NCBI RefSeq assembly: GCF_902141855.1
Contig: NZ_CABFVH010000004.1
Location: 124,001 to 188,000 of the forward strand
Length of the DNA stretch: 64,000 bases
Direction: 5' to 3'
Origin: Methylobacterium dankookense
GTDB taxonomy: Bacteria > Pseudomonadota > Alphaproteobacteria > Rhizobiales > Beijerinckiaceae
Made by a program: the position numbers and the translations under genes. Positions 55,071 to 62,953 of the stretch are shown piece after piece. Under the pieces are notes generated by a model. It did not search any database, was not told the origin of the DNA, and saw only the letters and a list, made by a program, of their open reading frames with translations. Every line of letters starts with the position of its first letter. Position 1 is the stretch's first letter.

Positions 55071-55955
55071 ATGCGCTTTTCCAGCAAGGCTTCACCCAAA
55101 GCTTCCCCGCGCGAGGATCTCGCGACGCTCCGCGCCGAGATCGACCGGATCGACGCCGAGATGCATGCCCTGCTGATCCAGCGCGGCACGATCATCGACC
55201 GGCTGATCGCCGTGAAGGGCACCACCGCCTCAGGCTCGGCCTTCCGCCCGGGCCGGGAGGCAGCGATGATGCGGCGCGTGGCCGAGCGCCATCGCGGCCT
55301 CCTGCCCCTCGACACCGTGGAGGGGATCTGGCGCGTCATCATCGCCACCTTCACCTACGTGCAGGCGCCGTTCTCGGTGCATGCCGACATCTCGGGCGGC
55401 GACCCGGCGATGCGGGATTCCGCCCGCTTCCATTTCGGCTTCACCGTGCCCTACCGCCCGCACCCGACCTGCGCGGCGGTGATCGAGGCGGTGGCCACGT
55501 CGCGCGGCGACCTGGGCATCTTCCGCTTCGAGCCGAAGGCGGCCAACGGCGAGGCGCGCCCGCCCAAGGGCGAGGCGTGGTGGGAGGGGCTGATCGGCGA
55601 GGGCCGGCCCAAGGTGATCGCCCGGCTCCCCTTCATCGAGCGCCCGACCCATCCGGCCGGCACGCCCGTCTTCGTGGTGGCCAAGCCCCTGGAGGACCCC
55701 ACGGCCGCGCAGCGCGACTGGGTGCTCTATGCCGCCCGCACCGAGACCTGGACCTTGGAGGCGGAGCGCGCCCTGCAGGATCTCTACGGCGAGGTGGTGG
55801 GCCGGGCGAAGCAGAAGGGCGAGGCGGAGCGCCTGCTCATCGCAGTGCCCGGCGGCGTCGGCCCGCGCCAGCTCCGCGAGGCCCTCGACCGGGCCGGCGT
55901 CGCGGTCTCCGCCCTCGACGAGACCGGCAGCCACGCCGCCCGCTTCCGGGTGTGA
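55071..55955 (+). CDS. AroQ-type chorismate mutase with C-terminal extension
   Basis: A 294-residue protein. Residues 15-105 are an AroQ chorismate mutase: [26 protein letters not shown], then KG and [13 protein letters not shown], with the catalytic Arg and Lys positions. The C-terminal 190 residues are not a standard prephenate dehydratase; they contain [19 protein letters not shown] and end with [21 protein letters not shown]. This could be a degenerated or novel PheA-like region. It stands upstream of hisC and tyrA on the same strand. Confidence 0.85.
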   Translation: MRFSSKASPKASPREDLATLRAEIDRIDAEMHALLIQRGTIIDRLIAVKGTTASGSAFRPGREAAMMRRVAERHRGLLPLDTVEGIWRVIIATFTYVQAPFSVHADISGGDPAMRDSARFHFGFTVPYRPHPTCAAVIEAVATSRGDLGIFRFEPKAANGEARPPKGEAWWEGLIGEGRPKVIARLPFIERPTHPAGTPVFVVAKPLEDPTAAQRDWVLYAARTETWTLEAERALQDLYGEVVGRAKQKGEAERLLIAVPGGVGPRQLREALDRAGVAVSALDETGSHAARFRV

Positions 55956-55977
55956 GATAGCGTGTGAGGCGGGACGC

Positions 55978-56328
55978 TCAGGGCGGCTCGACGCTGCACG
56001 CGACCCGGCTCGCCCGCGGCCAGCCGTAATAGGTCGCGCTCCCCTCCGCACGGCCCGCCGGCACCGCGCCCGCGACCCGTTCGAGCACCGCGCCCGCGCC
56101 GTCGAGGAAGGCGCAGGCGAAGGCCACCGGCCCCGCGCGGCCCGGCCCGTCCCCGCGCAGGGTCACGACGGCCCGCTGCGGCTCGTGCGAATCCGAGGGC
56201 TGGACGAGGCGGCCCTCGACGGCGACCGGCCCGGCCCGGGCGGGGCCTGCGAGGGCGGCGAGGAGAAGCAGGGCCGCCCGGGCGCCCGGGGCGGCGCGAA
56301 CGCGGCGGGCTTCATCGGCGGCGGAAAT
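55978..56328 (-). CDS. Small exported protein with uncertain start
   Basis: A probable secreted protein of about 116 residues. The hydrophobic [17 protein letters not shown] looks like a signal peptide; the mature part has two cysteines (FACAFLDG and VACSVEPP). No ATG, GTG or TTG opens the signal in frame: the nearest candidate is an ATT at 56328, so either a rare start is used or the gene is a decayed copy. It is convergent with the chorismate mutase gene. Confidence 0.5.
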   Translation of the reverse strand: MSAADEARRVRAAPGARAALLLLAALAGPARAGPVAVEGRLVQPSDSHEPQRAVVTLRGDGPGRAGPVAFACAFLDGAGAVLERVAGAVPAGRAEGSATYYGWPRASRVACSVEPP

Positions 56329-56370
56329 GCTGTAGACGGGCGGCTCGGTTTCCCTGACCCCCGACGCTCC

Positions 56371-57498
56371 ATGTCCGCCGACCCGTCCTCCGCATCTCCC
56401 GTCCGTCCCGTGCCGCGCCCCGGCGTGATGGCGATCGAGGCCTATGTGCCCGGCAAGAGCGGGGCGCCCGGCGTCGCCAAGATCCATAAGCTGTCCTCCA
56501 ACGAGACGCCGCTCGGCCCGAGCCCGGCCGCCATCGCCGCCATGCGGGAGGCGGCCGCGACGCTCGCACTCTACCCGGACGGCAATTCCACCGCCCTGCG
56601 CGCGGCCATCGCCGCGCGCTACGGGCTCGACCCGGCCCGCATCGTCTGCGGCGCGGGCTCGGACGAGCTGCTCTCCTTCCTCGCCTATGCCTATGTCGGC
56701 CCCGGTGACGAGGGCCTGTTCAGCGCGCACGGCTTCCTCGTCTACCGCATCGCGATCCTGGCGGCCGGCGGCACGCCCGTGGCCGCGCCGGAGCGCGACC
56801 TGACCACCGACGTCGACGCCCTGCTCGCCCGCGTCACCGAGCGGACGAAGATCGTCTACATCGCCAACCCCAACAACCCGACCGGCACCTACCTGCCCTT
56901 CGACGAGGTGCGCCGCCTGCATGCCGGGCTGCCGCCGCACGTGCTCCTCGTCCTCGACGGGGCCTATGCGGAATATGTCCGCCGCAACGACTACTCGGCC
57001 GGGCTCGACCTCGTGCTCAACGCCGACAACGTCGTGATGACCCGCACCTTCTCGAAGATCCACGGGCTCGCTGCCTTGCGCGTCGGCTGGATGGTGGCGC
57101 CCGCCCATGTGGCGGACGCGGTCAACCGCATCCGGGGGCCGTTCAACCTGTCCGGCGCGGCCATCGCGGCGGGCGCCGCGGCCATCGCCGACGAGGCGCA
57201 TGTCGCCGCGGCGGTGGACCATAACGAGACATGGCTGCCCCGGCTCACCGAGGGGGCGGAGGCGCTGGGCCTCGCCGTCACCCCGAGCGTCGGCAACTTC
57301 GTGCTCGTGCATTTCCCCGCGGAGGCCGGCGCCTCGGCGGCGGAGGCGGATGCCTTCCTCACCGCCCGCGGGGTGATCGTGCGCCGGGTCGCCGCCTACG
57401 GCCTGCCGGACGCTCTGCGCGTCACCGTCGGCAGCGCCGAGGCGAACGAGGCCTTCCTCGCCGCGCTCTCCGATTTCGTGCGGGGCCGGCATGCCTGA
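56371..57498 (+). CDS. hisC: Histidinol-phosphate aminotransferase
   Basis: A 375-residue PLP enzyme of fold type I, converting histidinol phosphate and also able to serve aromatic transamination. [41 protein letters not shown] and the PLP-lysine in [14 protein letters not shown] are present. Overlaps tyrA by 8 bp. The gene order chorismate mutase-hisC-tyrA suggests that this HisC serves phenylalanine/tyrosine synthesis. Confidence 0.93.
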   Translation: MSADPSSASPVRPVPRPGVMAIEAYVPGKSGAPGVAKIHKLSSNETPLGPSPAAIAAMREAAATLALYPDGNSTALRAAIAARYGLDPARIVCGAGSDELLSFLAYAYVGPGDEGLFSAHGFLVYRIAILAAGGTPVAAPERDLTTDVDALLARVTERTKIVYIANPNNPTGTYLPFDEVRRLHAGLPPHVLLVLDGAYAEYVRRNDYSAGLDLVLNADNVVMTRTFSKIHGLAALRVGWMVAPAHVADAVNRIRGPFNLSGAAIAAGAAAIADEAHVAAAVDHNETWLPRLTEGAEALGLAVTPSVGNFVLVHFPAEAGASAAEADAFLTARGVIVRRVAAYGLPDALRVTVGSAEANEAFLAALSDFVRGRHA

Positions 57499-58438
57499 GG
57501 CGGGCAGGGACAGTGGGGCGCCCGTCGTCGGGCGCCTCGCCATCGTCGGGCTCGGGCTGATCGGCTCCTCGATCGCCCGCGGCGCCCGCCGCTTCGGCCT
57601 CGCCGACACGATCGTGGCGATCGATGCGGACGAGGCGGTGCGCACCCGCGTGGCCGAGCTCGGCCTCGCCGAGGTGGTGACGGGGGATGCCGCCGCGGGC
57701 GCCGCGGAGGCGGATCTCGTGATCCTCTGCGTGCCCGTCGGCGCCGTCGGCACGGTGGCGGCGGAGATCGCGCCCTACCTGAAGCCCGGCGCCGTCATGT
57801 CCGATGTCGGCTCTGTGAAGGGCTCGGTGGTGGCCGCGGTGATGCCGCACCTGCCCGCGGGCGTCGCCTTCGTGCCGGGCCATCCGGTGGCGGGCACCGA
57901 GTATTCCGGGCCGGATGCCGGCTTCTCGACCCTGTTCGAGAACCGCTGGTGCATCCTCACGCCGCCCGAGGGCACGGCGGAGGCGGCGACCCAGCGGGTG
58001 ACGCGCTTCTGGGAGGGCCTGGGCGCCATCGTCGAGACGATGAGCCCGGAGCACCACGACCTCGTGCTCGCCATCACCAGCCACGTGCCGCACCTGATCG
58101 CCTACAACATCGTCGGCACCGCCGCCGACCTGGAGGAGGTCACCCAGTCCGAGGTGATCAAGTTCTCCGCCGGCGGCTTCCGCGACTTCACCCGGATCGC
58201 GGCCTCCGACCCGACCATGTGGCGCGACATCTTCCTGACCAACAAGGACGCGGTGCTGGAGATGCTCGGGCGCTTCAACGAGGACCTCGCGGCCCTCGCC
58301 CGCGCCATCCGCTGGGGCGACGGCGAGGCGCTGCACGCCCTCTTCACCCGCACCCGGACGATCCGCCGCGGCATCGTGGCCATGGGCCAGGAGACGGCGG
58401 AGCCGGATTTCGGACGGCGGCCCAAGGCCGAGGGCTGA
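57491..58438 (+). CDS. tyrA: Prephenate/arogenate dehydrogenase
   Basis: A 315-residue NAD(P)-dependent dehydrogenase of tyrosine synthesis. The dinucleotide motif [13 protein letters not shown] is at residues 18-30; VLCVPVGAV and [11 protein letters not shown] follow; [14 protein letters not shown] holds the substrate His and [11 protein letters not shown] is conserved. Overlap with hisC shows co-translation. Dehydrogenase specificity (prephenate or arogenate) is not resolved. Confidence 0.95.
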   Translation: MPEAGRDSGAPVVGRLAIVGLGLIGSSIARGARRFGLADTIVAIDADEAVRTRVAELGLAEVVTGDAAAGAAEADLVILCVPVGAVGTVAAEIAPYLKPGAVMSDVGSVKGSVVAAVMPHLPAGVAFVPGHPVAGTEYSGPDAGFSTLFENRWCILTPPEGTAEAATQRVTRFWEGLGAIVETMSPEHHDLVLAITSHVPHLIAYNIVGTAADLEEVTQSEVIKFSAGGFRDFTRIAASDPTMWRDIFLTNKDAVLEMLGRFNEDLAALARAIRWGDGEALHALFTRTRTIRRGIVAMGQETAEPDFGRRPKAEG

Positions 58439-58474
58439 TAGAGCCCTCCGCAGCCCTCGGGCCGGCGCCGTCGC

Positions 58475-58996
58475 TCAGCGCTGGAAGGCCGAGCGCAGCA
58501 GGCCCTGCTGGGCCGCCACCGGGCTCTCCAGGGGCTTGGGCATCGGCCGGTCGTCCGAGATCAGGCCGTCGAGATGCAGGATGCGGGCGTGGAGCCGGCG
58601 GGTGCGCAGGACGAGGTCCTGCAGCCGCACCGGCAGCAGGCTGAAGCTGTCGGGCTTCGGGGCCTCGGCCGCGGCGAGGCGCACCCGGTTCTTCTCCTGC
58701 AGGGCCTGGGCCGCGGTCAGCTCGCCCTCGGAGACGGCGCGCTGCACCAGCAGCCAGGAGGCGACCTGCATCAGGAGCGTGGTCAGGCGCATGCTCTCGG
58801 AGGCGTAGCTCAGGGTCGCGTCGCGCGAGATCAGCCGCGATTCCTCGCGCCCGTCGCCGTCGAGATAGGCCGCGGTCTCCTCGACCAGCGCCATGCCCTC
58901 GCGGAACAGCACGCGGAACGCCTCGGAGCCGACATAGGTCCGGCCGAAATCCACCCAGTCCCGCTCGTCGCGAAACGTAACGTCGAAGCCGATCAT
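58475..58996 (-). CDS. rcdA: DUF1465 family, RcdA-type adaptor
   Basis: A 173-residue helical protein. Members of DUF1465 include Caulobacter RcdA, an adaptor that brings CtrA to the ClpXP protease. Characteristic segments are FGRTYVGSEAFRVLFREGMALVEETAAYLDG (in part), SYASESMRLTTLLMQVASWLLVQRAV and EGELTAAQA. Its presence with chpT in the same window fits the CtrA pathway. It is convergent with tyrA. Confidence 0.85.
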   Translation of the reverse strand: MIGFDVTFRDERDWVDFGRTYVGSEAFRVLFREGMALVEETAAYLDGDGREESRLISRDATLSYASESMRLTTLLMQVASWLLVQRAVSEGELTAAQALQEKNRVRLAAAEAPKPDSFSLLPVRLQDLVLRTRRLHARILHLDGLISDDRPMPKPLESPVAAQQGLLRSAFQR

Positions 58997-59235
58997 CTTG
59001 CCTCCTGCACCCCGCTTCGGACGGTCAGGCGTCCCGAAACGGGATGCGCCGGCCGATCACGTGGCCATGGCCGCAATCCTAGCGCCGAATGAGGCGGCAC
59101 GCCGGACAAAGCTTTCCACACCGTTAACGCCGGGAGGCGCCGCTCCGGACCCGGCGGGGCGCCGATCCGCCTCACTCCCCGGACTGGACTGTTGCTCCCA
59201 TCTCCGAGGTCTCGATCCGTGCGGGGAGGGGGCGT

Positions 59236-60672
59236 TTGGCGCTGCGTGCGATCACCCTGGGGCCGGGCGCCGATCTCGCCGGCTTCCGTGCCGCCGCGCG
59301 CGCCCTCGTGGCCGCGGGCGTGCCCCCCGAGGGGGCCGCCTGGAGTGTCGGCGGCGCGGCGCAGCTCTTCGGCGAGGCACAGCGCTCGGGCGGGGAGGGT
59401 GGCGGCTCCCCCTTGCGCCTGCCGCGCGCCGTCGCCGACCTCGTGCCGATGGTGGTGCCGCACCGCGACCCCGAGCGCTACGGCCTGCTCTACGCCCTGG
59501 TCTGGCGGGTCGCGGCGGGCGAGCGCCATCTCCTCGAGGTCGCGAGCGACCCGCTCGTTCACCGGCTCGGCCTGATGCGGAAGGCGGTGGCGCGCGACCT
59601 CCACAAGATGCACGCCTTCCTGCGCTTCCGCCGCTGCGAGGATGCGGGGGCCGAGCGCTTCACCGCCTGGTTCGAGCCGGACCACCACATCCTGGAGGCG
59701 GCGGCGCCCTTCTTCGTGGAGCGCTTCCGCGCCCTGCGCTGGTCGATCCTGACACCCGAGGGCTCGGCCCATTGGGACGGAGCGGATCTCCGCTTCGGGC
59801 CGCCCGGGCGCAGGACCGACCTGCCGGAGGGCGACGGCTTCGAGGCCGGCTGGCGCGACTACTATGCCAGCACCTTCAACCCGGCCCGCACCAATCTCAG
59901 GGCCATGCGCGCGGAGATGCCGAAGAAGTACTGGCGGAACATGCCGGAGACGGAGCTGATTCCAACCCTCGTGCGGAGCGCCGAAGCCGGCACCCGCGCG
60001 ATGATCGAGAGGAGCCCGAGCGTGCCAGCCAAGCGCAACCCCGAGCGGGCCGTCGCCGCCATGGCCGACCAGGAGCCGCGCTCCCTCGACGCGCTCAACG
60101 CGATCATCGCCCGCAGCGAGCCGCTGGTGCCGGGCGCGACGCAGGCGGTGCTCGGCGAGGGGCCGATCGGCGCGACCATCGCCTTCGTCGGCGAGCAGCC
60201 GGGCGACCAGGAGGACCGCCAGGGCCGGCCCTTCGTCGGCCCCGCCGGTCAGCTCCTGTCGCGGGCGATGCAGGAGGCGGGAATCGACCGGTCGGCGAGC
60301 TACCTCACGAACGCCGTCAAGCATTTCAAGTTCGAGGAGCGCGGCAAGCGCCGCATCCACCAGAAGCCCACCGCCGGCGAGGTCAGCCATTACCGCTGGT
60401 GGCTCGACCGCGAGCTCGACTTCGTCGGCCCGCGCCTCGTCGTGGCGCTCGGCGCCACCGCAGTGCTGGCGCTCACCGGCAAGGCGGTGCCGATCACCCG
60501 GGCGCGCGGGCCCTTCCGCTTCGAGCGATTCCACAACCGCTTCGAGGGCTTCGTCACCGTCCACCCCTCTTACCTGTTGCGCCTGCCCGATGCGGCCAAG
60601 GCGGAGGCCTACGCCGCCTTCGTGGACGACCTCCGCCGCGCCGAGGCGCTCGGGCGGGAACTTGCGGGGTAA
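59236..60672 (+). CDS. DUF4130-UdgX fusion: uracil-DNA glycosylase
   Basis: A 478-residue protein. Residues 1-260 are a DUF4130 domain (KMHAFLRFRR, FTAWFEPDHHILEAAAPFF, YYASTFNPARTNLRAMRAEMPKKYWRNMPE in part). Residues 285-478 are a family 4-like uracil-DNA glycosylase of the UdgX subtype: GEQPGDQED at 319-327, KRRIH at 371-375 and HPSYLLR at 443-449. In mycobacterial UdgX the KRRIH histidine stays covalently bound to the abasic site, so His375 probably does the same. The start is TTG after GGGGAGGGGG. DUF4130/UdgX genes usually adjoin a radical-SAM gene; none is beside it here. Confidence 0.9.
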   Translation: MALRAITLGPGADLAGFRAAARALVAAGVPPEGAAWSVGGAAQLFGEAQRSGGEGGGSPLRLPRAVADLVPMVVPHRDPERYGLLYALVWRVAAGERHLLEVASDPLVHRLGLMRKAVARDLHKMHAFLRFRRCEDAGAERFTAWFEPDHHILEAAAPFFVERFRALRWSILTPEGSAHWDGADLRFGPPGRRTDLPEGDGFEAGWRDYYASTFNPARTNLRAMRAEMPKKYWRNMPETELIPTLVRSAEAGTRAMIERSPSVPAKRNPERAVAAMADQEPRSLDALNAIIARSEPLVPGATQAVLGEGPIGATIAFVGEQPGDQEDRQGRPFVGPAGQLLSRAMQEAGIDRSASYLTNAVKHFKFEERGKRRIHQKPTAGEVSHYRWWLDRELDFVGPRLVVALGATAVLALTGKAVPITRARGPFRFERFHNRFEGFVTVHPSYLLRLPDAAKAEAYAAFVDDLRRAEALGRELAG

Positions 60673-60860
60673 GAGGGCGCCGTCTCCCTCTCTCGCAGAG
60701 GAGGGAGGGGATGCGCGCCTTGTTTCCGCGATGTCGTGCCGTGCCGATGCACGCCGACCATCCCCACGACCCAAGCCCGTCAGGCCAATCTCAACCTTTC
60801 CAGTCCATGAAGGCGGGATGAGAGGCGGGCCGGCGTATCCGGGCCCGCGGAGACGCGTGC

Positions 60861-62279
60861 ATGAGCTCCAGTCTCGCGATCGGACACGCCGCGCCGGGTC
60901 TGTCGCCGGCCCGGCGGGAGAGGGCGCATCCAGGCCAGGCGACCGCCGGCGGCATCCCCGTGCTGCGGGTCCTGCAGGGGCTCGCCAAGGCGCTGTTCGT
61001 CGCCTTCATCTTCTTCGCCTGCTTCGCCTTCTCGGACGCCTCGCCCTACGACCTCGTGGCGCTGCCGACCATGCTGATCTGGCTCTGCCTCGGCGTGCGC
61101 CTGCACCGGGGCGTGGTGCCGCTGCTCGGCCTCCTGATGCTCTACCTCGTCGCGATCGTGATCGCCCTGATCCCCTATCTCGACGAGAGCGTGCCGGTGA
61201 CCTGGACGGTCCAGCTCGTCTACCTCGCGGTCACGGGCATCTTCTTCGCGATGTTCTTCGCCGACGAGACCCAGTCCCGCATGGAGCTGGCGCTCCAGGC
61301 CTATACCGTGAGCTGCCTGTTCTCGGCCGTGCTCGGCATCATGGGCTATCTCGGCCTGATCGGCGTCGAGGACCTTTTCTACAAGTACGGCCGCGCATCC
61401 GGCACCTTCCAGGACCCGAACGTGTTCGGCTCCTTCCTCACCCTCGGCGCGCTCTACCTGATGCGCAACCTGCTCACCGGGGAGACGCGCAGGCCCATCC
61501 TCTCCTTCCTGAGCCTGCTCGTCCTGCTCGCGGGCATCTTCCTGTCCTTCTCCCGCGGCTCCTGGGCCGGCTCGGTGGTCGCGACCGCGGTGATGGTCGG
61601 CGCCGTCTACCTCACCAGCGATTCGCCGCGGCTGCGCCGGCGCATCCTCGTCCTCGTCGGGGCCACGCTGGTGCTCGGCATCGTCATCCTCCTCGCGCTG
61701 CTCTCCATCGAGAGCGTGCGGACGATGTTCCTGGAGCGGGCCACCGTCACCAAGGACTACGATGAGGGCGAGACCGGCCGCTTCGGCAACCAGATCCGCG
61801 GCATCGCCATGCTGCTCGAACTGCCGCTCGGCATGGGCCCGATGCACTGGCGCCTGATCTTCGGCCTGGAGCCGCACAATTCCTATATCGGCAGCTTCGC
61901 CAATGGCGGCTGGCTCGGCGGCGCCGTCTTCATCGGCCTCGTCCTGGCCACGGGCTTCGTCGGCTTCCGCCTGATGGCCCGGCCCTCGCCGTTCCGCACC
62001 CATGCCCAGATCGTCTGGCCGGCGCTGCTGATGTTCTTCCTGCAGGCCCTGCAGATCGACATCGAGAAGTGGCGCCACGTCTACATGATGCTCGGCATGG
62101 TCTGGGCGCTGGAAGCCGCGCGGCTGCGCTGGGCCGCGCGGCGGGTTCCTTACGCCGCCGGCGTCTCCTCCTCGGGCTCCGGATCGGCCGTCCAGGCGGT
62201 GGCGAAGGCCGCGAGCGCACGCGAATCGGCGAAGGCGAGCACCGTCACCGTCCGCTCGGCCGGGGCGGCCCCCGGATAG
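60861..62279 (+). CDS. O-antigen-ligase-family membrane protein
   Basis: A 472-residue protein with about 11 membrane segments and one large periplasmic loop between about residues 290 and 345 (ATVTKDYDEGETGRFGNQI, then GLEPHNSYIGSFANGG). The HNSYI segment carries the conserved His of WaaL/Wzy-type ligases; SFSRGSWAG is a further family motif. It would join or polymerise surface polysaccharide. The C-terminal 45 residues from about 428, rich in Ala/Ser, are antisense to the next gene and are probably not part of the fold. Confidence 0.85.
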   Translation: MSSSLAIGHAAPGLSPARRERAHPGQATAGGIPVLRVLQGLAKALFVAFIFFACFAFSDASPYDLVALPTMLIWLCLGVRLHRGVVPLLGLLMLYLVAIVIALIPYLDESVPVTWTVQLVYLAVTGIFFAMFFADETQSRMELALQAYTVSCLFSAVLGIMGYLGLIGVEDLFYKYGRASGTFQDPNVFGSFLTLGALYLMRNLLTGETRRPILSFLSLLVLLAGIFLSFSRGSWAGSVVATAVMVGAVYLTSDSPRLRRRILVLVGATLVLGIVILLALLSIESVRTMFLERATVTKDYDEGETGRFGNQIRGIAMLLELPLGMGPMHWRLIFGLEPHNSYIGSFANGGWLGGAVFIGLVLATGFVGFRLMARPSPFRTHAQIVWPALLMFFLQALQIDIEKWRHVYMMLGMVWALEAARLRWAARRVPYAAGVSSSGSGSAVQAVAKAASARESAKASTVTVRSAGAAPG

Positions 62280-62461
62280 GGCGCGAGCGCGATCGTCACC
62301 TGGGCGAGGCGCGCATCCGGCGCCTGCGCCGCGATCCACCCTTGCGCCTCGGCGTTCAGCCGGTCGGGCGCCGCGAGCGCCCGGGAATCGCCGCGCAGCA
62401 CGATCACGTAGGATCCGAGGCTCGGATCCTTCTCCTGCACCGCCTTGACGATATCGATCAC
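62150..62461 (-). CDS. Protein of unknown function overlapping the O-antigen ligase gene
   Basis: A 103-residue protein starting at GTG (VIDIVKAVQEKDPSLGSYVIVLRG). It has an alternating strand-helix composition and an acidic tail, without a recognised family. It ends within the antisense O-antigen-ligase frame (130-bp overlap) and starts 5 bp after the EthD-like gene, with which it is probably co-transcribed. Confidence 0.6.
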   Translation of the reverse strand: MIDIVKAVQEKDPSLGSYVIVLRGDSRALAAPDRLNAEAQGWIAAQAPDARLAQVTIALAPYPGAAPAERTVTVLAFADSRALAAFATAWTADPEPEEETPAA

Positions 62462-62465
62462 GGGC

Positions 62466-62774
62466 TCAGCCTTCGGGGAATTCGTTGATCTGGACCTGGG
62501 CCTGACGGTCCGTGAATTTCGGGATGTCGCCGAAGATCTCCGGCCCATGCGCCGCCGCGGCCTTGGCGAAGGCGTCGGCCGAGTCCCAGGTCAGGAGCGC
62601 CATCACCTGGAAGGGGGCCGGGCCGCCGTCCGGCGTCGAGACGCCCTTGACCACCTTCGCCTCGTGCAGGCCGAAGGACGACCAGCGCTCGCGCACCATC
62701 GGCATGTGGTGGCCGAGATAGTAGTCCATGTCGAACCGGCCGCCGGCCGGGTACATCACGCTGACGAGCACCAT
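62466..62774 (-). CDS. EthD-like dimeric alpha-beta-barrel protein
   Basis: A 102-residue ferredoxin-like fold protein of the EthD family: VSVMYPAGGRFDMDYYLGHHMPMVRERW is the typical N-terminal strand and histidine-containing loop (given here in part, H-H-M-P at about 21-24). EthD proteins are small accessory or degradative proteins, e.g. in ether or quinone metabolism; the substrate is unknown. The start at MVLVSV was chosen over a longer frame with non-protein-like N-terminus. Confidence 0.85.
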   Translation of the reverse strand: MVLVSVMYPAGGRFDMDYYLGHHMPMVRERWSSFGLHEAKVVKGVSTPDGGPAPFQVMALLTWDSADAFAKAAAAHGPEIFGDIPKFTDRQAQVQINEFPEG

Positions 62775-62863
62775 GGGACGTCTCTCCTGACGGGCCCGTC
62801 TTCGCGCGGGCCGCGGCGACAGGAGCACCGAACGGCCCGGCACGCAACGGGACTCGCGCCGAA

Positions 62864-62932
62864 GTCCCGGGAGACATCGGGGCTTCGCCCCGACACCCCA
62901 CCAAAGCGATCATCCCTTTGGAAACCCGGGAT
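62864..62932. repeat. Dispersed intergenic repeat, family B copy 3
   Basis: It contains CATCGGGGCttcGCCCCGACACCCCACC, nearly the same as in the 2793-2904 copy, then CCAAAGCGATcATCCCTTTGG as in the 43164-43270 copy. It lies upstream of the EthD-like gene and after the NDH-2 gene on the minus strand. Confidence 0.75.
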
Positions 62933-62953
62933 CCCGGCCCGCGGCCGAGACCG

